NCBI GenBank assembly: GCA_003254905.1
Contig: QANU01018855.1
Coordinates: 454,645-518,644 of the forward strand
Direction of reading: 5' to 3'
Origin: Nissolia schottii
Taxonomy: Eukaryota; Streptophyta; Magnoliopsida; Fabales; Fabaceae
Length of the DNA stretch: 64,000 nucleotides
The notes under the pieces: generated by a model
Seen by the model: the letters and a program-made list of their open reading frames with translations, nothing else
The model's database searches: none
What the model was told of the DNA's origin: nothing
In this document: positions 1 through 11,607 of the stretch, one piece after another
How positions within the stretch are numbered: the first letter of the stretch is position 1
Layout: each line of letters opens with the position of its first letter
Translations under genes and position numbers: made by a program

Positions 1-1553
1 TTCAGTCGATCTTTTATGTCGACATCTTTCCTTATGGTACTTAGGTTTTTCTTTCATTTCATGTCGTGGTAAGTACTCCTCCACGACCAATTCTCTTAGC
101 CATTTTCTAGCTTCTTTCTATGCCAAATGGCTATTGTCGCAACGATCCTTTGTCGCACCCCATACTCTGGCAGCCCTTAAGAGCTATTTCTCTTGCTCTC
201 GGTCACCTAGCTTCTGCGTCGCCAACAATCCTTCCTTCCGCGCCGCCGATTGTTATTTCGACGCGAACTCATAGCCACAAATCGTTTGCCCTTCAATTGC
301 GAATTTTGGCGACCTAACAGACTTAAGACAACAATAATTATTGTAATATTATTTTTATAATCAATTTATCAAATTTTGTTTGAAATAATAGTTTAGTATT
401 AAATTTTACTTTAATTCTGGCTGATAATAAATAAATAGTATTAAATTATTATTTTAATTATCAAAGAAAATAATATAAAAGATATGTTTGAAAAAAGTAA
501 ATAAAATATAAGTATAAGTAACAATTAAGGAGTGGTAATTATAGACTCCATATATACTTCCTATAAATCTTCACAAACTGCATAATCAAAGGCATTATTT
601 ATTAAAATGATTAAATAAATAATTAAAGGCATTTCATTTGAGGTCGCATGTTGGGTTAACGACTTTTTGTCAGTAGTTTGCAAAGTTGGTCCATACTTTT
701 CTTAGATCGAAGGTGCCTTAGACTAGCACGAGGGAATCCATGGTACTCACTTTATTATGATAATATTCAATAAAACATTATCATTGTCTAGAACACATAG
801 TTCTCTGACTTTAATAATATACTATTTTTTTTATACAGGTCAAGCACATGCATTAGGTATATTGGAAAAAACTTTGCATGTCACGTGGTGGCCATATTTT
901 CTCAAAGTACGTAGTAATGAAAGGTGGAAAAGAAATTGTACGCACAGAAAGTTGTAATGCAAAATTGTATATAAGACAATCCCCACCCAGCTGTTTAAGT
1001 GGAATTCTTTCGCATAAGTAAGATTTTAGGTTTTAGCTCTTTGAATGAAAAAAATTTAGTGTGAGAGTTTTATCTCATAATAAGTTAATTAGATTCTAGT
1101 CAAATTAGTTAGAATTTAATATATTTTATATACGGATGGTTTAGACCTAAACAAAAATAATCTTCACCCAATTAGTGTATTCACTAAAATTAAGCTATAA
1201 GGATTTATATAGTCTCACATGACTTAGAGATAATGTGTAAATAACATTTATAAGATTAATATTTCTCCTTTTAGTAAGTTTTTGGGACCAAGTTAGACCA
1301 CTCAATACAATTGATACATATTGATAACCATAAACTTTATTCTAAAGGGCTACATATAAATCTAACCTATAATTAGATGAACATCAAGGAAAGGCTGATG
1401 CTAAATCACTTCTTAATACAGTTGATAATTATACCACACTTGTTTATTGATAACTTTTGCAAAAGGCAGGGGTGGCACCACCCATTATCTTAGGGTGCCC
1501 CTTGGTCCCTCTCAAACACACTTTATCATAGTCTAAACATTCAATTATTTTTG
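1..1553. other. AT-rich intergenic DNA, no gene seen
   Basis: I see no recognisable coding region, RNA gene or complete mobile element here. A somewhat GC-richer patch around 120-320 is open for 65 codons on the plus strand, but the peptide matches no family I know and has no supporting splice or regulatory context. The rest is AT-rich and low in coding signal. Confidence 0.5.

Positions 1554-1554
<1 letters not shown>

Positions 1555-1601
<47 letters not shown>
1555..1601. repeat. (TA)n microsatellite
   Basis: An uninterrupted TA dinucleotide run of about 23 units. Such runs are common in AT-rich plant intergenic DNA and are usually length-polymorphic. Confidence 0.95.
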
Positions 1602-1603
<2 letters not shown>

Positions 1604-3640
1604 GTTTTCCTTAACTCTCAAACAAAATAATATAATACTACAGTAAGTTTTTATCATCAATAAATAGATGTCCGTTGTCATCAACAAGTTATGTCGAACC
1701 AAATCATTGACAATATTAATTCTCTAAGCTAGCAAATTAATAGTATTTTTGGTTAATTTTTACAAGCTTAAAAACTATAATGATAGAAGCTACAATAGAC
1801 AAGCTTTTTATCCAAATCATGATCTAGCATTTTCTGAAAATCAGACCATATATACAGGCTATAAGCATCCCTTAAAAAGTGTTCACATCAACTGCCTCAA
1901 GTGAGGTGAGAAAAGGAAGGGCATTATAAAATATATCTTTCTTTAATGATGATAATCAATACATTAATTAATGCCAACTTGCCAATGAGTTGATTAAGTT
2001 GGTCGATCTTTTGCTCATGTTTCACAAGAACGTGGATCTATTGTCTCATTAGTTCATTTGTTGGAAATAGATGTGTGATACATAAGTAAAATGATAAGTG
2101 CTTAATAAATATGGAAACATGCTTTTAGCCCTAGACTACGACAAATTTTTGCCTCAACCAAAACTTTTGGTTAAAAAATAAGTTAATACACCAATGTAAG
2201 TGTTTAACCAGACATCAACGTGACGTTAGTCAAAGTGTAGGGTTTGGTCTTAATTAGTGACATCAATTTTAAGGTCTAGAAATAGAAGGAAAAAAAAAAC
2301 ATTGTAAAGAGATCTTTACATCTTACACAGACTTATCGTTAAATTGGTTTGAATTAGTAGAATCTCTAATAATTAAGTTTTAGATATCAGTAAATCAATC
2401 GAACAAGAAAAAAAAGTGTTCACTAGGCGCGTGGGAATGTCATGCGCCTATTTAGGAATATAATAGTGGGAAGGAGCTTTTAAGGAGGGCAATGCCATGC
2501 AGGTGACTTGTCCACATCTTTTTCCTATTTAGTAATAATGCATTTTTTCTGGTTGTTCGGTACAAATCTCGGAACATGTTGATTTGTTGCTTCGGTTTTT
2601 GGTTGGGGAAATCTTTTTGGCAGATGTATGAAAACTCTTTTCAACTTGGACACCCATGTGATGGTTGCATTATTTGATTGGATAATTCATTCATCATTAG
2701 TTATTTGAAAGTTGAGGATTGGTGTGGTGTCCAGTAACAAGAACTCAGGAGTTATATTAATGTGCCCATCCATTACGTATGACTCGAAGATTGAGTGATT
2801 CACTGGAAAAATAGTCTTTCTTTTAATACAAATTATTCTATTCACATGATTTGATTTAGAAACTTATTAAGAATAATAACTCTTACTACATTTTGTTAAT
2901 ATTTAAAGATTATTAGACTCAAATTAATTAGGTATGAGTCCGATTGATGGTTTAAAGTTATAACTAAAATATTATTGAATAAGAATAAGTGTCGAATTAA
3001 TTGAACTCACTTATCGATGACAAATTTTTATTACCGGTGGAAATGAAGAAAATTTAGAATGATTATATTCAGATTTTTTTAAAAAAAATATTCTTATTTT
3101 GGCGTCGGATAATAGGAGAAAAGAAAATGTTGATCAAATTACTAATATTTTTTTCCTTTTTAGAATTATAAATTAGTCAACGAAATTGCGAAGTAGTTTC
3201 ACCTACTAGCTGGAACAGAAGAGATGTGGAGTAGTTAGCACATGAAAACCAAGTTCTTTTGTGACCTGTGCCCCACAACAAATCTAATTTTGTCTTATAT
3301 TTAGTTTCATTTTTTTTAGTTGTGGAAGGGTTTGTTTGTTGAGTAAGTTATTTTAACTTTTAATCGAGTCTACAGTAAAAAAGTATTGATGAAGAAATAA
3401 TGGACTATCTAACTACCTCACGTCACTTTTGATATGTGAAGTAATATGATTTGGTTCCATATAATAACATACGAAATGAGTAATTCATACTTTTTTTAGG
3501 GGAGGAAAAAGGATGGAATGAAGATTTTATTCCATGCATGATTTATAAAAAATAAGAATTTTTATTTCTTCTAAAAGAGGTGATCAAGGTATGAACTCCC
3601 AAATTCACTATGCTAGCCCTCTTTTGCTATGAATATGCTA
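1602..3640. other. AT-rich intergenic DNA, nothing identified
   Basis: No ORF or repeat boundary that I can support. The sequence is AT-rich with short homopolymer runs. It ends where the decayed Copia gag sequence begins to be recognisable. Confidence 0.5.
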
Positions 3641-3644
3641 GCAA

Positions 3645-5540
3645 CAGACAATGATGTTGCTTTGTTCGTTATCTCATTCGTACAAGCTTTTTTGTGAAAT
3701 GTTTATCTATGGACTTGAAAAATTGGATATTGATGAGGTTAAATCCTCACTTTTGAATCATGAGAAGATGAAGCATGATGGTTGGAGATCTTACTGGTGC
3801 CACAAATGCTTTGGTTGCTAGAGGTAATCTGGAGAATGTTGATTTATGTAGTAGCGGAGGAAAGTCTAAATCTGATTCTACATCGTGAAGGCTGATGTAA
3901 ATATTGCAAGCAAGAAGGGCATTGAAAAGTAGATTTTCTGAGGCTCCAAAATAAAGAGAAAGATTCATGTGATGCAACAAATGTCTCTAAGGTGTCAGAG
4001 ATTTTCTCTCAGTATCAAACAATTTGGTTGGTGATGCATGGGTTTTTCATTCAGGTTGCTCTTGTCATGTTTGTCTAAATCAGGATTGGTTTACAACTTA
4101 TCGATCAATTAATGGTGATTTTGTTCTTATGTTAAATAATACTTGTTGTAAGGTTGTTGGCATTGGAACTGTCCGAATCAAGTCTCATGATGTGATCACG
4201 AAACTTTGTTTGATGTACAACACATTCCAGACATAATGGAAAATCTTTTTTCTTTGAGTACTCTTGATTAGGGGTGAACATGGATTGGATCCAACCCGTC
4301 GACCTGCCGATCTGGCCCAACCTAATCTTTTTTGGGTCAAATTGGGTCGGATAGGTGAATTGAACCCAACAGACCCACCTGGTATGTAGGGTCGAGGTCT
4401 CTAGTTCGGACTCTATAACCTGACCCAACCTGCAACCCGACTAGGCATATATTAATTTTTTATCCTCCAGTCTCCACACTCACAGATCACACACACTCAT
4501 ACAACACTCACTTCTTCAGTTTCTCTTTCCCCACCATGGCACTAACTCGGCGCCATCCACCGTCTCTCTCTCCAACTCCTTCCTTTCCAACTCTCTAACT
4601 CCATCTCCAGCCACCACCCACCACTCTCGTGCCATCTCTATCACCAGCCATCACTCTCTCACCGTCGTCGAAAATCGCGTTTCTCTATCCATCGTCGGAA
4701 ATCACATCTCTCTCTCTCCGCCATCACTCAACGTTTCCATCTCTCTCCGCCACTGCGCCTTTATTCTTTGTTTCCATCTCTTTCTCTCTCAGATACTCCG
4801 TTTCCACCTTAGAAGGTTTGATTTGATTTTCCCTAATTTAAACCCTAATTCTGATTTTTGATTTTGCCATAATTCTAATTTTGAGATGACGGTTTGGCTT
4901 GATGGAGTGAATGAGATGATGATGGTAAGATTAGGTAAAGGAGGTGGCCTGGTGGTGGTGGCGCCGGTTTTGGCTAGTGGCGAGGAAGCTTGGTTTGGCG
5001 ATGAGGAGGATGGGGAGTGGTGCTTATGATGAAGTAATATTTTTTCAAAGACGGGTCACCCACGACCCGCGTAATCTGACTCAAACTAGGTGGGTCGCAG
5101 TTCTGGCAAGTGCCTGCCAAAAAAACTCAAAATTTATCTGACTCGACCCACCCGCATTCAGGTAGATCGAGTCTCTAACATGGTCAGATTTGACCCGACC
5201 CGACCTATGTTCACCTCTACTCTTGATTCTTAAGGGTCCCAGTGTTCTGTTGCAGGTGGAGTTTTAAAAGTCTCCAAAGGGGCCCTTGTAGTGATTGAAT
5301 GCAAATTGGTAAACGGTCTTTATCTGCTTCTGAGTAACACAATTGGTGGTGCTACACTAATGTTATCTTCATCCGATTTGGATACTACTCGCTTGATTCA
5401 TTTGAGTGAGGCTAAGATGCCCATGCCAAGCAAGCACAGTTCACTTTGTGATCGAAAATTTGGGATACTTAACTTTTATAAATTTTGTGTTTGTGGAAGG
5501 CAAACTGGTGTCTAGTTGGGTATTACCATCCAAAGGATCA
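3645..5540 (+). pseudogene. Decayed Copia gag-pol remnant (Tnt1-like), interrupted
   Basis: Scattered reading frames on the plus strand match a Copia polyprotein. A gag part near 3645-3790 has a LDIDEVKSSLLNHE-like stretch. A stretch near 3960-4240 reads DAWVFHSGCSCHVC, the protease-adjacent region with the aspartate of D-S-G changed to H. From about 5225 to 5420 follows a GAG-pre-integrase-like stretch (GGVLKVSKGALVVIE, then VNGLYLL). Many stops and frameshifts break it, and no intact domain remains. The hAT-like element at 4269-5219 sits between the protease and pre-integrase parts. No LTR pair could be assigned. This is an old, dead insertion. Confidence 0.75.
4269..5219. mobile_element. 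hAT-like non-autonomous element with 8-bp TSD
   Basis: The ends are TAGGGGTGAACATGG on the left and, in reverse complement, TAGAGGTGAACATAG on the right (13 of 15 match). Direct copies of CTCTTGAT flank it at 4261-4268 and 5220-5227. An 8-bp duplication with TAG...CTA termini is the hAT signature. The subterminal regions are rich in GACCC/GGGTC repeats. The 950-bp interior has a GC-richer pyrimidine-rich centre but no transposase, so it would depend on a transposase from elsewhere. It lies inside the older Copia remnant; removing it and one TSD makes the Copia frame continuous, which proves the insertion order. Confidence 0.9.
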
Positions 5541-6460
5541 AGGACAATTTCAATTTTGATTTGTAGAGCACGATGCCTGCTCTATCAAGATGTAATGTTC
5601 ATTTGTAGTGTTGCCCTGCCAAGCATATTGGAGAATGCGACTTTAAAAATTTTATTGCTTAATGAAAATCAAGTCAAAGTGGCTTAATGATCAAGTCACA
5701 CGTGTGATAGTGTGTGACTTGTTTTTCAACAAGCAAACCCCACAAAATCTGCCCCTTGCTTATGACCAATTTATTGAACTTGGTAAATGTCAAGTCTTGC
5801 TAGGTAGCAAGTATGAGACATTAAACGTGCCATTGAAAGATTGTGCTTAAAGGCTCTGTAAAAATGCATTGCTTTTGAGCTTCAGATGATTATTTTCACC
5901 TTATGTGTCCAAACCATTTAGTAGAGAAGAATTTGTTTCATTTGTTTTATTTCTTCTCTTTGTATTGCGTTATACACAGGTGGGAAAATACTGAGGTATT
6001 TTTGGTGTATTTAGGGTTTGAGTTTTAGTGGAGTGTAATCTTTTTGTATCTCCACTTTAATAAAAATATTTGTTTGTCGCATTTTTTTTGATAGAACTTT
6101 TAAGTTGAACCGACTTCCGTTTACTTGTTCTTTAGTACTTATTTGTGCCTTTTGGGACCCTCCATTTCCTAATAGCTACTTCATTGTGTCCATATTCAAG
6201 GCCTTTGACATGGTAACCAACCAAAATTGCTATTGAATCGCACAAATTTTTTATATTGACGAGCATAAAGTGCCTCTAACCCACTAATATAATTTAATTG
6301 TGTTCTAACTCCAATTTTTCACCAAAATACTATAAACACGAAAATAAAATTACTTATAGAAGTATAAGATTTGATAAAATAGTAATATATTCTATTTAAA
6401 AGCAAGCTAAAATAATTTAACTGTAAAATTTGATGTTTCATTAAAACAAACTTGTATTTT
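5541..6460. other. Uncertain remnant DNA, possible Copia 3' part
   Basis: This stretch follows the Copia remnant and may be its degraded continuation. Around 5930-6075 the sequence (TTTGTATTGCGTTA..., then a purine-poor tail) resembles the end of a Tnt1-type LTR, but I found no second copy. A short open stretch at 5662-5850 matches no family I recognise. Confidence 0.3.
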
Positions 6461-6462
6461 AA

Positions 6463-6945
6463 GATTGGGTAATGTTGATTTTGATCATTGAAATTATAAA
6501 CTCAAGTCACTTTAGTCTTTGAAATTAAAAATATAATTTTTTAATCTGTGAAATTGTAAGTTGTAGGTTAAATTAGTCCATCACCTAGAACTGCCGATGA
6601 GTTATGACAACACCTGCAACTACAAATAAGGTCGTGGAAGCCTTACAGTTGTAAATGAAGTTGTAATAGCAACTAAGATTTGTAACCACACATGCCACCA
6701 CAACTATAATTTAAGCCTTTAGTAATGTCTTACAGCTTCATCTGTTATCACATTTTCTTTTAATGTGAAAAAATAATAAAAATATGACAATATTATAGTG
6801 ATAATAAATTAATAGATTTAGTTGACATACAACTTACAATTTTAAGAATTAAAATTTTAAATTTTGAATTTCAAAAATCAAATTGAATTGAGCTTACATT
6901 TTCAAAAACTAAAATAAGTATTAGCTCATTTTAAGACATCTACTT
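6463..6945. mobile_element. Inverted-repeat (MITE-like) element
   Basis: Roughly 110 bp at the left (TTGATCATTGAAATTATAA...) is repeated in inverted orientation at the right end, with the shared motif AAATTGTAAGTTGTA in both arms. No coding capacity. The exact ends and target duplication are not clear. The element near 12163-13335 appears to be a relative. Confidence 0.55.
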
Positions 6946-7072
6946 ATTATAATACTTAATCTGTAAGTACCCAACAAGTATTGATACCCAGATACCACAA
7001 CTATTTACTATTTAACATTTGAGAGTATTCATGCTTCATAGTGGCTCAGCATGTGGAATTCATCGTAGTTTT

Positions 7073-7454
7073 TGTAGAAGTTCAGCAACATCAGAATTGG
7101 TGATGAAGCACAGATCAAAAACTTATGAGAAAGTGAAGGAAAATTTGAGAAAATTTGAATGACTCAATTGAGTTGATTTTGTAAAATGATTCTCTAAATT
7201 TCATTGATAACAACAATGGTTTATATACAATCTAGAGCTACTGAAATGTACACTGAATTTACACTGAATTACATGTGAATTTACATTTAAGTTAACCAAC
7301 TAACTTAACAGCATGACATTCCCGCACGTGCTGCTGCTAACAAACTCAAAGCACACTCCCTCATCTTTTCTTTCAAGCTTCGGGAGGCTTGATTTTGCAT
7401 TCCAGCTTGCTGCACTTGCTGTACATCAGCATCAGCTGCTCAACCCTGCTCACA
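7073..7454 (-). repeat. Copia 3' LTR (left copy)
   Basis: On the minus strand it starts TGTGAGCAGGG and ends CTTCTACA, with the canonical TG...CA ends. It is the same length as the right copy at 11608-11989 and about 96-97% identical by eye. It lies directly downstream of the polypurine tract. Confidence 0.95.
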
Positions 7455-7466
7455 CCCCTCCTCAAG
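7455..7466 (-). other. Copia polypurine tract
   Basis: Read on the minus strand this is a purine run (TTGAGGAGGGG) touching the 3' LTR. It is the expected primer for plus-strand DNA synthesis. The stop codon of the pol frame overlaps its start. Confidence 0.85.
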
Positions 7467-9429
7467 CTGGAGCATGAAAATTGATCATGCTTAGCTTGCC
7501 AAGTAAGTAGCTGAAAGGCCCTAGGGGTAGCGGTTTGGTGAAAATGTCAGCAACTTGGTGCCTTGTAGGAATGGACTTTAGTGCAATTACCTTCTCTTGG
7601 ACCTTGTCCCGTACCACATGGCAGTCAATCTCGATGTGCTTGGTCCTCTCGTGGAACACCGGATTGGCTGCTATGTATATTGCTGATTGGTTATCGCATG
7701 CTATTGAAACAGGACTTGTAACATGAATGCCAAAATCACGAAGCAAAGCAATGAGCCACTGTGTTTCACAAGTAACCTGGGCCAGTGAGCGGTACTCTGC
7801 CTCGGAGGAAGAGCGCGCTACTGTTGTTTGCTTCTTGCTTCGCCATGAAACCATGGCCGTGCCAAGGAAACACACGAAGCCTGAAATGGACCTACGAGTG
7901 TCGGGGCAGGTGCCCCAATCTGCATCTGCATAGCCTGAGAGTTCTAAATTGGACGAGGCAGGAAAAAATAAACCTTTTGCTGGAGCCCCTTTGACATATC
8001 GCAGAACCCTGTGTGCAGCTAGTAAATGCATCTCATTAGGACAATCTAGGAATTGGCTGAGCCTTCCTACTGCATAGCACACATCAGGGCGAGTGTGTGT
8101 AAGGTATAGGAGCCTGCCTATAAGCCGTCTATATGTTGTGACATCAACAGGGCTTGCAGCAGATTCTTTGGAGAGTCGGGAGTGATAATCCATGGGTGTG
8201 GAAACAGGCTTTGAATCAAGAAAGCCATGGTCCTCCAGAAGATCCAAGCAGTACTTACGTTGGTAAAGTGCAATGCCCTGGGCAGTGCGTGCAACCTCCA
8301 TGCCTAGGAAATACTTAAGGTTTCCTAGATCCTTTATTTTGAACAAATCATCAAGAAGGTGCTTGATATGATTGATTTCTGCCATATTGTTCCCAGATAA
8401 AACCAAATCATCTACGTAAACCAGAATGGCTGTGAACCCTTGATCATTTGCTTTGGTAAAAAGAGAGTAATCGGATTTTGATTGCTGGTAGCCTGAAGTG
8501 GTAAGAACAGCAACTAATTTTGCATTCCACTGTCTGCTGGCCTGCTTAAGGCCATATAAAGACTTTTGCAACTTGCAAACTAAACCCTGCTCAACATGTA
8601 AACCAGGTGGGACTTTCATGAACACATCCTCATACAAATCTCCATGAAGAAATGCAGTGTTAACATCTAACTGCTGTAGGAACCACCCCCTAGCTGCTGC
8701 AATTGCCAAAAGAACTCTCAATGTGGTCATCTTAACCACTGGGCTGAATGTCTCAGCATAGTCCACTCCATAGGTTTGTGTAAAACCTTTTGCTACCAGC
8801 CTGGCTTTGTGCCTTTCAATAGTACCATCCGAGTTATATTTAATTTTAAACACCCATTTGCACCCCACAGCTTTCTTTCCAGGAGGAAGAGGAGTAAGAA
8901 TCCAGGTTTGGTTTTTTTCAAGAGCTGAGAGTTCAGTATTGATAGCAGTTTGCCAACATGGCTCTTGGACAGCTTCCTCATAATTCCTAGGCTCAGTGTG
9001 TGATGATATAGCAAGAGAGAATCTTTTGTGGGAAGCACACAATGATGAATAACATAAAGACTGGGATATAGAATGCTTACTTGAAAAGGATTGGTCATCA
9101 CCACTTGAAGAGTTGATTAACATACAATGATAGTCCTTGAGGTAATTGGGGGGTCTTTTGGGTTTGGCTGAAGTTCTAGTGGTTGTGTGCTGCTTCGGGG
9201 GGCTAATGGGGGGTACAGGAGATAATGAAGCTGCAGGTACAGTAGCTAAATCCTGATTTAATTGTTGTCCTGCTGTATTAATTTCAGGGGCTGTGGTGTT
9301 TTGAGCCGAATGGGTAGGATTGGATGCAGGTGAATAATGCACAACACTGCTAGGTGGATAAACAAATGGATCATGAAATGGACTAATGTTGTGGGATGAT
9401 GTATGCTGATGTGGTGTAATGAGGTGCAT
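7462..9429 (-). CDS. Copia pol: reverse transcriptase and RNase H
   Basis: This 655-residue frame holds the second half of a Copia polyprotein. A proline- and serine-rich linker comes first (about residues 1-150). The reverse transcriptase follows, with the QLDVNTAFLHG motif and the catalytic YVDD box (YVDDLVLSGN). Then comes RNase H, with the YADADWG motif and a C-terminal KHIEIDCH stretch. The frame itself is intact, but it is out of frame with the gag-protease frame that overlaps it at 9383-9429, so one shift separates it from its usual polyprotein. The apparent start methionine is only the first one in the frame, not a real initiator. RT and RNase H belong to element replication. Confidence 0.9.
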   Translation of the reverse strand: MHLITPHQHTSSHNISPFHDPFVYPPSSVVHYSPASNPTHSAQNTTAPEINTAGQQLNQDLATVPAASLSPVPPISPPKQHTTTRTSAKPKRPPNYLKDYHCMLINSSSGDDQSFSSKHSISQSLCYSSLCASHKRFSLAISSHTEPRNYEEAVQEPCWQTAINTELSALEKNQTWILTPLPPGKKAVGCKWVFKIKYNSDGTIERHKARLVAKGFTQTYGVDYAETFSPVVKMTTLRVLLAIAAARGWFLQQLDVNTAFLHGDLYEDVFMKVPPGLHVEQGLVCKLQKSLYGLKQASRQWNAKLVAVLTTSGYQQSKSDYSLFTKANDQGFTAILVYVDDLVLSGNNMAEINHIKHLLDDLFKIKDLGNLKYFLGMEVARTAQGIALYQRKYCLDLLEDHGFLDSKPVSTPMDYHSRLSKESAASPVDVTTYRRLIGRLLYLTHTRPDVCYAVGRLSQFLDCPNEMHLLAAHRVLRYVKGAPAKGLFFPASSNLELSGYADADWGTCPDTRRSISGFVCFLGTAMVSWRSKKQTTVARSSSEAEYRSLAQVTCETQWLIALLRDFGIHVTSPVSIACDNQSAIYIAANPVFHERTKHIEIDCHVVRDKVQEKVIALKSIPTRHQVADIFTKPLPLGPFSYLLGKLSMINFHAPA

Positions 9430-10744
9430 GATCTAATGCAGAATCAACAGAATGGTGAATACCAGCATATGGAAATTGGTTCTCATAGAACACAACATGT
9501 CTTGAGATAAAAACTTGTCTTGAATTAATGTCAATCAACACATATCCTTTTGTTCCCTTTTTATATCCCAAGAACACACATTTTCTAGCTCTAGGATCAA
9601 GCTTTGTCTTGTGAGCTGTTAGAGTTGTGGCATATGCCAAACAACCAAAAACTTTGAGATCATCAATATTAGGAAGAGTTTTGTGTAGCAACTCAAAAGG
9701 GCTTTTGTTCTGAATCAGTTTGCTGGGCTGTCTATTAATTAAATAGACAGCATGCCCAATTGCAAAATTCCAAAAACAACTAGGGAGATGTAGGTTGTCA
9801 GAAAATATTACAGTCCCTGAAATCTTGGCTTGGGTGATGGTTCCATCAGGCAATTTAACTGAAATAGGTTTGATTGCGTGATATGTGTGGAATACATTGA
9901 GTGAGTAGCACACATGGTCTGTTGCACCAGTGTCTACCACCCAATGCTGGGGGCTGTTGGATACTAAGGACATAATGACAGGTATACCTGATGGATTTGG
10001 ACATGGTGAGGTAGTTATTTGGTTAACATTATGAGGAAGCTGTGAAGAATAATGTTGCAAAAGTGCTAACAATCCCTTTTTCTCTTCTTGAGTGAAAACC
10101 AACTCAGAATTCTCCTTCCCTGCATCCTGAATCAAATTGTTCTCATTGTTCTTGCTGTCAACAATTTCAGCATCATCATTAACAGTCACAGCACTGTTAG
10201 CCACTCTCTGTCTATATTCCTTAAGCAGGTGTGGATACTTCTTGAAACACCTCTCAATAGGATGTCCAATTTTACTACAGAAACTACAGGTGATGCTTGG
10301 ATCATACTGTGTTTTGCTGTTGCCATTCCTACCTCCTTGGCCACCCCTGCCACCTGCTGCTCTGCCATCCCTGCCTCTAGATCTTCCTCTGCCACCTCCA
10401 GATCCTGAATTAGAGCTGGATGAGGATTGGTTTGTTGTGCTACTGCTGAAAAAAGTTTTAGAATCAAGGCCTCCATTGATTTGCCTTTCCTGCTGCATAA
10501 GCAATGAGAATGTAGTGGTAATTTCAGGCATAGGTTTCATTAACATGATCTGTGACCTAACACCTGAGTATTGCTCATTAAGTCCACGAATGAACCTCAC
10601 AACATAATCCGCTTTTCTGTAATTTCTTACCACCTGCATGCTACACACACATCTGTTCACACGTAAATAGCTAGGAATTGGTTTGAAATTTTCTAATTCC
10701 TCCCAGACTGATTTTAACTTGGTAAAATAGGCTGTGATTGTCAT
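9383..10744 (-). pseudogene. Copia gag C-terminus, protease and integrase remnant
   Basis: Within 453 residues the order is: a gag segment; a Gly/Arg-rich stretch; a CCHC zinc knuckle (CSFCSKIGHPIERC, CX2CX4HX4C) that binds RNA; and the aspartic protease motif WVVDTGATDHVC. After the sequence FSDNLHLPS the protein jumps directly to FWNFAIGHAVYLINR, which is the region after the integrase catalytic core. The pre-integrase zinc finger and the DDE core are therefore deleted in frame. The C-terminal part (DLKVFGCLAYA) is the normal post-integrase region. The frame ends in a shift relative to the RT frame at 7462-9429. Confidence 0.85.
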
Positions 10745-10900
10745 TTCCCCTTGCTTGGTTGCATAAAGTTCTTCTTACAGTTCAGCAACTCGAAACACAT
10801 CACCATCAAAGTATCTAAGCCTTGAATCAGTCCACAATTCAGCAGCACTTTCTATCCATATAACAGATCTTAAAATTTCTGGATTCAAGGATTGATGAAT

Positions 10901-11227
10901 CTAGGAGATAACAAATGTGTTACACTTATCCCAAGCAAAAAATAAATCACTTGCTTCTTCAGGTTGTTTTAATGATCCATCAATAAAGGCAAGCTTATTC
11001 TTAGACTTAAGAGCCATCCTCATAGACCTAGCCCAAGCATGATAGTTTTGATCATTTAGAGTTAGAGAAATTAAGGCACAACCTGGATTTTCTCCTGGAT
11101 GGAGATAGTATGGACTTTTGAGATCTGCCATGGCATTGTATCCTCTATTGTTGTTGCCTTCATTCCTGAGCACTTGCTCAATTCTGCCACTCTCAGCAGA
11201 AGGTGTTGTATGTGGTGGTTCTTCCAT
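10901..11227 (-). pseudogene. Copia gag N-terminal part, cut by stops
   Basis: 108 residues with a retrotransposon gag N-terminal pattern (PYYLHPGENPG, then LNDQNYHAWARSM). The frame continues beyond its TAG stop (complement of 10901-10903) with typical gag sequence, meets a second in-frame stop (TAA, complement of 10775-10777), and then joins the 9383-10744 frame. These look like two point mutations in an otherwise continuous gag. Confidence 0.85.
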
Positions 11228-11595
11228 TGATTCAGATTGTACTTCAAAAATTGATTTAAGAAATGAGATGAGAAATGAAAATCAGACCTGCTCTGCAAGC
11301 TGTTTTTAGAATCTCAAGGAAGAGCTTGTTTATTTTATAAGATTCCGAGATCCAGTAACAGCACAAACTCAGATGCGGTTAGAACTTTCAAGAACCTAAA
11401 ATTCAAAATGAATTTGGAAGGGATTTGAAAATCCTATGCTCTGAGCTGCAGATCAAATGAATGCAGATCTGAAGATGAAGTAGGAGAAAATTCAGAAACG
11501 ATAGCCATTGCATATGGAGAGATCAACACAACTCAATCCATGCAGTCAATGAAGCAGATCGAACTCTAATGGCGCAGCAGAGCTTCAAAATTGAA

Positions 11596-11607
11596 GCTCT
11601 GATACCA
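11596..11607 (-). other. Copia primer binding site
   Basis: On the minus strand TGGTATCAGAGC directly follows the 5' LTR. It matches the 3' end of initiator tRNA-Met, the usual primer of plant Copia elements. Confidence 0.9.

Noticed and set aside
10088..10607. Plus-strand open frames over the Copia gag region, including a Leu/Pro-rich one
   Set aside because: They are the antisense of the Gly/Arg-rich and zinc-knuckle region of gag and show no family resemblance.
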